From JAJECS01 sp965198185 (lineage in GTDB: Bacteria; Chloroflexota; UBA11872): a stretch of DNA of 64,000 bases. The notes under the pieces were generated by a model that worked only from the letters and a program-made list of their open reading frames with translations, did not search any database and had not been told where the DNA came from. Position 1 is the first letter of the stretch, and each line of letters begins with the position of its first letter. Positions 17,535 through 26,646 of this stretch are shown in pieces. The stretch covers positions 434,001 to 498,000 of the forward strand of contig CBDAOU010000002.1 in the NCBI GenBank assembly GCA_965198185.1. The letters run 5' to 3'. The translations under genes and the position numbers were made by a program.

Positions 17535-20500
17535 ATGCAACTGATCGACGAACGCCTGGTCTACTCGGCCACGGACCTGGTCGGTTTCCTGGAGTGCCGG
17601 CACCTGGCCAGCCTGGAGCGCGCTGCCACTCTGCACGACCTCAGGCGCCCGCATCGCGACGATCCCGTGCTGGACCGCTTGGCGCGTCGCGGCAACGAGT
17701 ATGAGACGCGCTTCCTGGAAACGCTGCGCACCCAGGACCTGCACGTGAAGGAGATTCGACCGCCCGACACCGTGTCTCCGTCCCGGGCGATTGGACCCGA
17801 ACACGACGCCACGCTCCAGGCCATGCGAGACGGCGTCGACGTGATCTTCCAGGCGGTGCTGCTCGGCGATCGACGACTCGGGTACGCGGACTTCCTGCGC
17901 CGCGTCGAGAGGCCCAGCGCCCTCGGGGCGTGGAGCTATGAAGTTTGGGACACCAAGCTGGCCCGCAAACCCACGGCCCCGGCCGTGCTCCAAATCAGCA
18001 TGTACTCCGACCTGCTGGGGGCCATGCAGGGGCGGCGGCCGGAACGGATGCACCTGGTGCTGGGTGGCGTCGCGCGAAGCACCGAGAGCCTTAGGGTCGC
18101 CGACTACGCGGCCTACTACCGCCTGGTGGCGCGCGAATTCGAGGCGATGCTGGACGATCCGGAAGCGGCATTCCCGGTCGCCACCAAGCCCGAACCTGTC
18201 GGGCATTGCGACTTCTGCCGCTGGAGCCAGACGTGCCGGGCGCAGTGGCGGCGGGAGGACGATCTGGCGCTGGTGGCCAACCTGACCTCCCGCCAGCGAC
18301 GCGCCCTGCACGCCGTCGACGTGACCACTCGACGCGGGCTGGCCGACCCGTCGCCGCCGCTGCCGGAACGGCTGGACGGCGTCAGCCCGGACTCGCTGGC
18401 GCGGGTTCAGGCCCAGGCGGCGATCCAGGTGCGCGGGGAGGGCCGCGTGATCTCGGAGCGCATCCCGCCCGAACGCGACCGCGAGGAAGCGCTGGTCCCG
18501 GACCGGGGTCTGTGGGCGCTGCCGGAACCGTCGCCGGGCGACCTGTTCCTGGACCTGGAGGGCGATCCGTTTTTCGGCTCGGAGGAAATCGACGGCGTCG
18601 ACTACCTGTTCGGCGTCATCGAGCCGGGACGGATGGACGCCGCGGGCGACCCGACGTTCCATGCGTTCTGGTCGATCGCGGATGGCACGGTGACGCCCTC
18701 GGCCGAGCGGCAGGCGTTCGAGGACTGCATCGACCTCATCATGGACCGCTGGGCGGCACACCCGGACATGCACGTCTACCACTACGCGCCCTACGAGACG
18801 ACGGCGATGAAGCGGCTGGCCGGCCGCTACGCCACGCGCGAGTCACAGGTCGACCAACTGCTGCGCGGCAGCGTGTTCGTGGACCTGTACCGCGTCGTGC
18901 GGCAGGGCGTCCGCGCGTCGGTGGAGAGCTACTCCATCAAGCGGCTGGAGCCGCTCTACGGCTTCAAGCGGGAGATCGATCTGCGCGACGCGGGCGAGAG
19001 CATTGTGGAGTTCGAGCACTGGCTTGAACCTGAGAAAACACCGACCGGGACGGCCTGCTGGAGCAGATCAAGGCCTACAACCGCGACGACTGCCTGTCCA
19101 CCTACTACCTGCGCGAGTGGCTGGAAGGTCAGCGCGCCGCGCTGGCGAAGGAAGTCGGCGCCGAAGCCCCGCCGCGTCCGGTGGTCGTTGCGCCCGAAGA
19201 GACCGAGGACTCGGAAGCCCAACTCGAGGTGCAGGAACTCGTTGACAGGCTGACTGAGGGTCTGCCCGAGGACTTGACGGACGGGCGGTCGCTTGAGGAT
19301 CCGAGCCAACGTGGGCGGTGGCTGCTGGCGCAGCTGCTCGACTGGCACCGGCGCGAGGACAAGGCGTTCTGGTGGCGCTATTTCCACCTGAAGGACGAGC
19401 TGACCGACGAAGAGCGGGTGGACGAGTCCGATGCGCTGGGCCGGCTCAGCTTCATGAGCAAGTGGGCCGATACCAGGCCAAGGTCCCGGTCCACGATCTA
19501 CCGCTTTCGGTTCCGCCACAGGACCACAAGATCGAGGTGGGGAGCCGGCCGCGCGATCAGCACGGGAATACGGTTGGCGAGGTGGTCGCGGTTGACGACC
19601 AAGACTGCGTGATCGACCTGAAGCTTGGGTCGAGCAACGCGACGCCGGCGCCGACATCGCTGATCCCCTGCGAATATGTCCGTCCAGGGCCGAAGCCGCC
19701 GAGCCTTTGGGATCTGGCCATCTGGGTGATCGAAAACGGGATTGATGCGCCCGGGCCGTATCAGGCGGCCCGAGACCTGTTGATGCGCCGTCCGCCACGG
19801 GTTGGACAGACTGACGGAGCACCGCTGGCGTCTGACGGCGAAGATGCGCAGGATGCGGCCCGGCGGCTGGTCCAGATGCTGGACGAGAGCTACCTGGCCA
19901 TCCAGGGACCGCCGGGCTCCGGCAAGAGCACGGTTGGCGCCGAAATGATCGTGGACTTGGTGGAGGCCGGGAAGCGCGTGGGCGTGACGGCCAACAGCCA
20001 CAAGGTCATCGGCGAGTTGCTGGAAAAGACGGCGAGGGTCGCCGACGAGCGCGGCGTGCCGGTGCGGATCGGTCAGCGGACCCGTTACCAGTCCACCGAG
20101 CCAGAATTCGCGGACGCGGTACCCCTCGCGCGAACCGGGGACGCGTGCATGGCCCTCGCGAGGGGCTCGCTGGACGTCGTGGGCGGAACCTCCTGGCTCT
20201 GGGCGCGCGACGAAGCCGAGGGCTTGGTGGACGTGCTCTGCATCGACGAGGCCGGCCAGATGTCGCTGGCCGATGCGCTGGCCTCAGCGCGTTGCGCCCA
20301 GAGCCTGTTGTTATTGGGCGACCCGCAGCAGCTGGATCAGCCGCTACAGGGCGTGCATCCGCCGGGCGCGGACCGTTCGGTGCTGGCGCACGTGCTCGAT
20401 GACGCACGGGTCATGCCCAAGGACTTCGGGCTGTTTCTCGACGGCACCTGGCGCCTGCATCCCAGCATCTGCGCGTTCACCTCTGAAGTGTTCTACGAGG

Positions 20501-21077
20501 ACAGCCTGCACGCGCACGACGGCCGCGAGAACTTGGACTTGGCCGGCTCGGCTCCATTCCAGGGGACGGGGCTGCGCTTCGTGGATGTGGAGCACCAGCG
20601 CCGCATCAGCGACTCGGAGGAAGAGGCGGAGGCAATTGCCAAGTACGTCGACCGGCTGCTCCGGTCGCGTCCGTCATGGACCGATGCCGAAGGCACGGCG
20701 CACGCGCTGACCGCTGAGGACGTGCTCATCATCACGCCGTATAACCGACAGATCCGGGAGCTCGCATCCCGGCCCGAGCTCAGGCGTTGCGCATCGGCAC
20801 CGTCGATAAGTTCCAGGGCCAGGAAGCCCCGATCTCCATCTACTCGATGGCCACAAGTTCAGCCGACGAGGCCCCGCGCGGCATGGAATTCCTCTACAGC
20901 CTCAACCGCTTGAACGTCGCCACCAGCCGCGCCAAGTGCCTGGCGGTAGTCGTGGCCAGTCCCGGGCCTGCTCGCCGTGCGCTGCCGCACCCCCGCCAAA
21001 TGCACCTGGCCAACGCCCTGGCGCGACTGTTCGAAATGGCGCACGACGAGATACAAAGCTCCCTGAGACTGCCGTAG
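17535..21077 (+). pseudogene. Fe-S RecB-like nuclease / RNase H-like / SF1 helicase fusion (TM0106-type), multiply frameshifted
   Basis: Frame 0 from 17535 encodes ECRHLASLE, ADFLRR, YEVWDTKLA and CDFCRWSQTC: a PD-(D/E)XK nuclease with the four Cys expected for a Cas4/AddB-like Fe-S cluster. LFLDLEGDPFFGSEE then opens a DEDD/RNase H-like domain. After a shift near 19045, frame 2 gives YNRDDCLSTYYLREWL. After another near 19475, frame 1 gives the UPF1-like helicase: GPPGSGKST, CIDEAGQMS, GDPQQLDQP. After a third near 20780, frame 0 gives GTVDKFQGQE and LNVATSRAK. A short excursion near 20965-20990 adds two more slips, shown by comparison with the relic at 22220. Joined length is about 1180 residues, normal for this fusion family, thought to process DNA ends. 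Inactive as written unless the shifts are sequence errors. Confidence 0.78.
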
Positions 21078-21377
21078 TTGCAGGCCGCCAAGTTTGGGCC
21101 GAGGCCGGGTGTTCGCGGCCAAATGCTGGGGGGTGTGCGGCTCAGCGTCCGATCGGCGGGTCGCGGGCGTATGCCTCAGCCCAGCGCGTAGCGAGGTGCC
21201 CCGATGCAACTTCGCCGGAGACTGCATCGAATCTCGTAGGTCGCCCGATAGAATCCGTCGTCAGACTGTCGTCTGTAGACTTGCCCCGGTTGCGCCTGAT
21301 CACGTCAGGAGCCGCCCGAGCGCCGACAGATCCAGGATTTGCCGAGCAGTGATTGATCGGCGCGACTGGAGTTTGAC
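21078..21377 (+). other. Intergenic region between helicase end and second EEP gene
   Basis: Three hundred bases with no convincing gene. The first 20 or so bases after the helicase stop resemble those after the helicase relic at 22426, so the duplicated block extends slightly past the stop. No clear promoter, hairpin or repeat was recognised in the remainder. Confidence 0.5.
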
Positions 21378-22175
21378 GTGAAGATCGTCTGCTGGAATAT
21401 GGCCCATTCGCGCCGGTCATGGGACGCGCTGGTGCAGATGGCCGATGTCGACATCGCGCTCTTGCAGGAAGCTTCGCGCGTGCCCGACGGCCTGCACCAG
21501 CGCGTCGATGTCGACCATAGGCTTTGGCCAGAGCGCCACGTTGCCTCGCTGGGGTATCCCTCGGTCGTGGCAAGGCTATCGGATCGCGTAGGCGTCAAAT
21601 TCATCAAGACGGGGCCGATGGGCGATCATTTCAGCCACGACTTCTACACGAGCGAGTGGGGAACGCTCGGGCCCGCGATAGTGACCCCGATCGACGGCGA
21701 CGAGTCGTTCATCCTGGTTTCCATGGCTGCGGCCTATAACGCCTTCACACAGGAGTCGGGCTCCCCGAGTCGCCGCGAGTGCATCGGTTCGGTGCACCGG
21801 CTGATCTCTGATCTCTCGCGCCTGGTTGGCCGCCAGAGCCGCGTCATCGCCGCAGGCGACTGGGCCATCAACCCAGGCTGGAGCGCCTATCCGACATCGG
21901 TTTGGAACCAGCGGGAAGCCTTTCACTTCCGGACTGCATTCGACCGGATGCAGGCGCTGGGCTTTCGCCTCATAGTGCCCGAAGGACGCCGCAGCGATCG
22001 GGGTGATGTCGTGACCTTCAGCACGATGGGGAGCACACCAGCGCAAGCCCGGACGCAAGCCGACTATGTCTTCGCCACGGAGAACATTGCCGACCGCGTG
22101 TCCGTGCATGCCCTCAACCATCCTGACGACTGGGGCCCAAGCGACCATTGTCGCCTCGTCATTGACTTTGACTGA
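21378..22175 (+). CDS. Endonuclease/exonuclease/phosphatase (EEP) superfamily protein, copy 2
   Basis: GTG start; 265 residues, the same length as copy 1 at 16526. Conserved catalytic segments: KIVCWNMAHSRRSWDALV, ALLQEASRVP, AAGDWAINPGW, QADYVFATENIADRV and GPSDHCRLVIDF. Again Ala follows GDW, but Asn now follows the Ile. The long identical block RLISDLSRLVGRQSRVIAAG shows that the two genes arose by duplication. It is followed by a truncated copy of the helicase 3' end, so the original duplicated unit was probably EEP plus helicase. Intact; function unknown beyond probable phosphodiesterase. Confidence 0.8.
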   Translation: MKIVCWNMAHSRRSWDALVQMADVDIALLQEASRVPDGLHQRVDVDHRLWPERHVASLGYPSVVARLSDRVGVKFIKTGPMGDHFSHDFYTSEWGTLGPAIVTPIDGDESFILVSMAAAYNAFTQESGSPSRRECIGSVHRLISDLSRLVGRQSRVIAAGDWAINPGWSAYPTSVWNQREAFHFRTAFDRMQALGFRLIVPEGRRSDRGDVVTFSTMGSTPAQARTQADYVFATENIADRVSVHALNHPDDWGPSDHCRLVIDFD

Positions 22176-22219
22176 GGGTCGAAGTTCGGCGGCGATACCT
22201 TATCCATTCGCTGTGCTCG

Positions 22220-22435
22220 GTGCCGCGCGGCATGGAATTTCTCTACAGCCTCAACCGCCTCAACGTCGCCGCCAGCCGGGCCAAGTGCCTGGCGGTGGTG
22301 GTGGCCAGTCCGGGCCTGCTCACGGTGCGCTGCCGCACGCCCCGGCAAATGCACCTGGCCAATGCCCTGGCGCGGCTGTTCGAGATGGCGCACGACGAAA
22401 TACAAAGCTCCCTGAGACTGCCGTAGTTGCCGTAG
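22220..22435 (+). pseudogene. Truncated duplicate of the helicase C-terminus
   Basis: Encodes PRGMEFLYSLNRLNVAASRA, KCLAVVVASPG and MHLANALARLFEMAHDEIQS, nearly identical to the last 68 residues of the helicase ending at 21077, and ends at the same stop. Everything 5' of this point (the Walker motifs and nuclease) is absent. It is a leftover of a tandem EEP-helicase duplication. It keeps the uninterrupted frame (SPGLLTVRCRTPRQM) where the full copy has two compensating slips, so it records the ancestral sequence there. Confidence 0.85.
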
Positions 22436-22465
22436 TTGGGCAGGCCGTCGCAGAAGGAATATCCC

Positions 22466-23471
22466 GTGAGTGCGCCTACGACACGGAGTCGATTTCGCGG
22501 CTGCCTACTTGGGCTGGCGGCGGGTGATGCGCTGGGAACCACGCTGGAGTTCAAGCGTCCGGGAACGTTCCAGCCAATTGACGACATGATCGGCGGCGGA
22601 CCATTTGGCCTGACGCCCGGTCAGTGGACCGACGACACGTCGATGGCCCTCTGCCTGGCCGCGAGCTTGATCGAAAGCGGCAGGTTCGACCCGGTGGACC
22701 AGATGCGGCGCTACTTCCGGTGGCGCTATGAGGGCTATTTCTCGTCAACCGGCACGTGTTTCGACATCGGCAACACCGTCGCGCGGGCGTTGTCACGCTT
22801 CGTGGCTACCGGCGAACCCCTGGCCGGCTCCACCGACCCCGATACCGCCGGGAACGGTTCGCTCATGCGACTCGCTCCCGTGCCGATGTACTTTGCCGGC
22901 GATGCTTTCGAAGCAATTCGCATGAGCGCAGAGAGCTCGCAAACGACCCACGCGACCCCTGGCAACGGCTAAGCAGAAGAAGCGATTGATGCCTGCCGCT
23001 ACTTCGCCGGCCTGCTCGTCGGGGCCTTGCGCGGCGTCGACCAAAGTCCAGACCCTCCTCTCCGCACGCTATTGCCCGTTGAGGTCGGTCGTTGGAAAAA
23101 GTACTCCCTTGGCGGGACGATCGATTGCCGAGGTCGCGGACGGTTCGTTCAAGCGCCGAGAACCGCCGGCGATCAGGGGTAGGCAACCGGCTACGTAGTG
23201 GATTCGATGGAGGCGGCTCTCTGGGCCTTTCACAAATCCAAGGACTTTCGTGAGGGGGCGCTTCTGGCCGCCAACCTCGGATGACGACGCCGACACCACC
23301 GCCGCCATCTACGGGCAGATCGCCGGCGCCACCTATGGAGCCGCAGCAATCCCGGCGGAATGGCGAGAATCGCTGACGATGGCGAGCGAGATCACGTCGA
23401 TGGCCGATAGCCTCTATGACCACGCTCGCCCGTCCCTGCCCGCGGCGCTGCACCAGGGCCATTCGTCATGA
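22466..23471 (+). pseudogene. ADP-ribosylglycohydrolase (DraG/ADPRH fold), decayed
   Basis: GTG 22466 starts SRFRGCLLGLAAGDALGTTL, the first helix and metal region of ADP-ribosylglycohydrolases, followed by QWTDDTSMALCLAASL (the DD metal motif) and DTAGNGSLMRLAPVP. An in-frame TAA at 22970-22972 then interrupts the frame, after which AEEAIDACRYFAGLLVGAL continues. Later pieces sit in other frames: AEVADGSFKRREPPAIRG, YVVDSMEAALWAFHKSKDFR and finally DDDADTTAAIYGQIAGATYG near 23283, the C-terminal DADT metal motif. So one nonsense codon and at least three frameshifts exist. Functional relatives remove ADP-ribose from proteins or nucleic acids. Confidence 0.82.
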
Positions 23472-23965
23472 CCGCGGAGGTCACTGAGCGAAGCGGAGAG
23501 ATCCGGGGCGTAACTGTGCGTTGGATCGATGTCATCGTCGAGGGACACACCGTGGAACAGGTTCTGTTGTTCGACGTGGCCGAGGCCGAGGCCGTGCATG
23601 GGCGGCCGTTCGATGACGAGCTAGACAAACACATCCAGATGGGGATGTTTGCCATGGACCGCATTTCGGCCGACGGAACGATGCATAAGGTCGCGTCCGC
23701 GACCAGCTACGTCCTCGACGGCAAGTGCATGCGGACGGCGAAGATCGAGCATTGCCGCGACATCGAGCCCGATGAGCGCAGGCTGGCAAATCACCCGAGC
23801 GGATGGCAGCGAGGTTTCCCGGGAACCCTGGAGCTGCGTTCCGGGAACGCCGCCGATATCACATGGTGGGCTGACGGCAGACGAGGACTGATCAATATCC
23901 CGCCCGCACGTCCACCCGGTTCCGTAGCGGCTCGCCGCGGTCGAAGCGGCGCAGGTTGTCCGTGA
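23468..23965 (+). CDS. Hypothetical protein
   Basis: 165 codons starting with an ATG that overlaps the tail of the decayed ADP-ribosylglycohydrolase frame. No family recognised. The middle (VRWIDVIVEGHTVEQVLLFD, then MFAMDRISADGTMHKVASAT) looks like a beta-rich small domain with normal codon use. The last 25 residues are low-complexity and run 74 bases into the convergent dehydrogenase gene, so the real 3' end may have been lost. Could be a degraded gene. Confidence 0.4.
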   Translation: MTAEVTERSGEIRGVTVRWIDVIVEGHTVEQVLLFDVAEAEAVHGRPFDDELDKHIQMGMFAMDRISADGTMHKVASATSYVLDGKCMRTAKIEHCRDIEPDERRLANHPSGWQRGFPGTLELRSGNAADITWWADGRRGLINIPPARPPGSVAARRGRSGAGCP

Positions 23966-24925
23966 AGATCGCATAGATGCGCTCGAGCATGGTGTCGGAC
24001 CAGCCGGCGTAGTGGGCGGTGATGATGACGTTGGGCAGCGTCCACAGGGGTGAGTCCGGCGGCAGCGGCTCGGGCGTGGTGACGTCCAGGCCGGCGGCCG
24101 CGATGACGCCGTTGCGCAGCGCGTCGATGAGCGCGTCCTGATCCACCGTCTCGCCGCGGCCCAGGTTGATGAAGCAGGCGGCGGGCCGCATGCGCGCGAA
24201 CTGTTCCCGGCCGAAGAGGCGCACGGTGGCGGGCGTCAGCGGGCCGCGTTGACCACCACGTCGGAGTCACGCAGCAGGTCGTCCAGCCGGTCGGGTCCCA
24301 GGATTTCGTCCGCGAGCGCCGTCGGATTGGCGAGGTCCGAGTCGGCGAGCGGATCTAGCCCCAACTCCGGCAGCGGCGCGCGTGCCACCGGTGTCCCGCG
24401 CGGCGAGCGACGCAGGGCGATCACGCGCATGCCGATGCCGCGCGCGCGCCGCGCCAGCGCCTGTCCGACGTCGCCGAACCCCACGATGCCGAGGGTCTTG
24501 CCGGTCAGCTCGACTAGGTCGTCGCGGGGCTCGGGCGCGTAGCGCCGGGCCGCCTGCGACCGCAGCGCGTCGGGCAGGCGACGGGCCAGCGCGAACATGA
24601 GCGCCAGCGCGTGCTCGGCGATCTGGACGCCGAATGCGCCGCTGGTATTGGTGACGACGATGTCGGTGTCTGCGAGATCGACCGACAGCAGCACGTCGAC
24701 GCCGGCGCCCACGGTCTGAATCCAGCGGAGATCGCGCGCCTGTCGCAACGCCGACGGGGAGAGGTAGTTGCCGAAGAAGATCATGGTGCCGGGCATTGCG
24801 TCGGGCAGCGCGTCTGTCGATAGCTCGCGGACGATCTCGAGCGAACGGTGCGGTAGCGCGGCGCGGACGCGGTCGACGAGGGTCCCGTCCGGGTCGTAGG
24901 TGAGGACGATGCGGTGGTCGGGCAC
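23892..24925 (-). pseudogene. D-2-hydroxyacid dehydrogenase (NAD-dependent), one frameshift
   Basis: Starts at ATG 24925. The N-terminal catalytic half and the cofactor motif LVELTGKTLGIVGFGDVGQA (GxGxxG type) are followed by DDLLRDSDVVVNAA. The frame then breaks near 24238 and continues as VRLFGREQFARMRPAACFIN, LGRGETVDQDALIDALRNG, LDVTTPEP and PNVIITAHYAG, with the catalytic Glu/His region of the family. Adding one C to a CCC run restores VNAAPLTP, so this may be a sequence error. Joined length is about 344 residues. Reaction: reversible reduction of a 2-keto acid. It is convergent with the hypothetical gene to its left. Confidence 0.8.
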
Positions 24926-24992
24926 GTCAGAGGTTCGGTAGGCGGGATCCTCAGGCGCCGACTTGGCGCCTGCCTGCGGGTCAGGGTAGCGC

Positions 24993-25078
24993 CGGACTGC
25001 CGAGGGCCGGGAGGAGGCGAACGGCGCCGTGCCAAATCACCGGCTCCTTAGATTCCTCGCCTGCGGCTCGGAATGACA
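24993..25078. repeat. 86-bp direct repeat, copy A
   Basis: Nearly identical to 25130-25215, period 137 bases. It contains a GGAGGCGAACGGC block and ends in an imperfect hairpin ATTCC...GGAAT followed by GACA. That terminal element resembles a widespread class of bacterial intergenic repeats (a TTCCTCG...CGGAATGACA type). No coding function; short frames on either strand across it are artefacts. Confidence 0.85.
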
Positions 25079-25129
25079 ATCCGGGGGGGCGGAGTGCCCG
25101 ACGTGCGGCTGGCGGGTCGGGATCGCGCG

Positions 25130-25215
25130 CGGACTGTCGAGGGCCGGGAGGAGGCGAACGGCGTCGTGCCTCATCACCGGCTCCTTAGATTCCTCGCCTG
25201 CGTCTCGGAATGACA
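25130..25215. repeat. 86-bp direct repeat, copy B
   Basis: Second copy of the element at 24993-25078, with about five substitutions by eye. The two copies sit head to tail between the dehydrogenase start and the second amidohydrolase, in a 480-base gene-free stretch (24926-25405). Its last 65 bases or so look like a decayed hyuB 3' end. Confidence 0.85.
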
Positions 25216-25405
25216 GCAACAGTCCGGGTGGTCGGGAAGTGACGCTGCCGCGCCCTTGAGGGCCAGCACTGGGATCTGAGTACTCTGCGTGACGCCGGCC
25301 TCATCGTCTCCCAGACCCGCGAGGGCCAAGCACGGGCGATCTGAGCTGCGGACATAGCCGCGAGGGGCGGCGCTGCCACCCGCATGCCCCAGAAACGAGG
25401 CACGG

Positions 25406-26383
25406 ATGATTATCGACACCCAGGTCCACATATTGGAGAAGGCGCATGGGGTGGAGCGCAGTATCCGGATGCACTACACCTGGCATCCGATGTCGGCCGA
25501 GCTGCTGCTCGACGAGATGAACTACGCCGGCGTGGATAAGTGCTTCCTCATCAGCTACACCGCCGAGGACATCTGGCCGGACCTTGGCGATACCTGGGAC
25601 GATCCGGCCATCAACCGCATCACCAAGGAATACTTCCTCGACGCCCTGGCGGCCGCCGACCACGACCGATTCATCTGGTTCACCGACCACATCAACCCCG
25701 ATCGGCCGGGATACCTCGACCGGATCCGGGAGGATCTCGACGCGGGGGCCGTGGGGCTCAAGCTGTTCCCGGCCTATACCGGCCACTGGCCGTCGGACCC
25801 CGGTCTGCGCAAGGTCTACGAGCTATGCGCCGAGCGCGACGTGCCGATCGTCATGGCCTGGGAGCGCTGGAACGATCCGCGTCTGCGCGCCTGCGTGTCG
25901 GACTATCGGGAGTTTCTGGACCTCTTCGATCCGGTCGCGCGCGATTTCCCTCGGTGCGAAGTTTCTGTTGACCCATTGGGGCTGCTTCACCTGGGGCGAC
26001 CAGTGGCTGGCCAACTGCCGCCCGCCGTTTCCTTCCTGGAGCCATTCGTGGCGCTGCTGAACCGGCACGAGCACCTCTACACCGACATCGCCGCCATCAC
26101 GATCTTCTTTGGCGATGAGATTGCCTGGACCAACGGCGGGCTCGAAGGCCCGGAATGGGAATACCCCTACGCCAATGGGCTTGCGCTGCTGGAGGGGCTG
26201 GTCAAGGGCGCGGGCGCGGAGCGTGTGATGTGGGGCACGGACTGGCCCTGGACCGAGGGCCGCTGCACCTACAAGCAGAACCTCACGATGGTGACGACTC
26301 ACGCGAACTTCCTCTCAGACGAGGAAATGCGTCTCGTCCTCGGCGCCAACGCGGCGAAGTTTGCTGGGCTGCCGAGCGACTAG
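25406..26383 (+). CDS. TIM-barrel amidohydrolase, second copy with an internal frame excursion
   Basis: 325 codons, the same start region as the copy at 14494, including upstream bases (CACCCGCATGCCC and GGATGATTATCGACACC). N- and C-terminal parts match closely (TQVHILEKAH, GLKLFPAY, WGTDWPWTEG). Between about 25950 and 26035 the frame reads RCEVSVDPLGLLHLGRPVAG instead of the expected FLLTHWGCFTWGDNWLANC. The expected residues are present in another frame, so a one-base gain and a one-base loss cancel out. The excursion removes the conserved THWG His, so the product is probably inactive unless this is a sequence error. Same Gln-for-His change in the DTQVH motif as copy 1. No gene in the 263 bases downstream. 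Confidence 0.85.
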   Translation: MIIDTQVHILEKAHGVERSIRMHYTWHPMSAELLLDEMNYAGVDKCFLISYTAEDIWPDLGDTWDDPAINRITKEYFLDALAAADHDRFIWFTDHINPDRPGYLDRIREDLDAGAVGLKLFPAYTGHWPSDPGLRKVYELCAERDVPIVMAWERWNDPRLRACVSDYREFLDLFDPVARDFPRCEVSVDPLGLLHLGRPVAGQLPPAVSFLEPFVALLNRHEHLYTDIAAITIFFGDEIAWTNGGLEGPEWEYPYANGLALLEGLVKGAGAERVMWGTDWPWTEGRCTYKQNLTMVTTHANFLSDEEMRLVLGANAAKFAGLPSD

Positions 26384-26646
26384 GCAGCGATAAGTGCGGT
26401 GGTGCACACCCGAACAAGTGCGCGCACGATACATACTGTCTGCCGCGGGACTTGGCAGGAGAGGTTCGGACCACTTTTGTCCGAAGAAGGACCCGCCGAC
26501 GGCAGGCGCCGCCCTGCTGTCTTTTCGCTGGCGCCAGGCATCAAGCTGGCATGGTGTCAGGATCGACCACGTGCCAGATGGAGCGCGAGGTCATATGCAT
26601 CGCACGGGATCCGAGCACATTGCCGTGCCTCGACTCTATCGACGCA

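Noticed and set aside
17469..18782. Minus-strand frame of 437 codons opposite the nuclease-helicase
   Set aside because: Antisense of conserved nuclease motifs; no independent support.
20145..20402. Alternative frames inside the helicase domain
   Set aside because: Arg/Ala-rich out-of-frame translations of the conserved DEAG region.
25037..25431. Short minus-strand frames ending in an Arg-Asn-Leu-Arg-Ser-Arg sequence
   Set aside because: They read through the 86-bp intergenic repeats; a familiar artefact of such elements.
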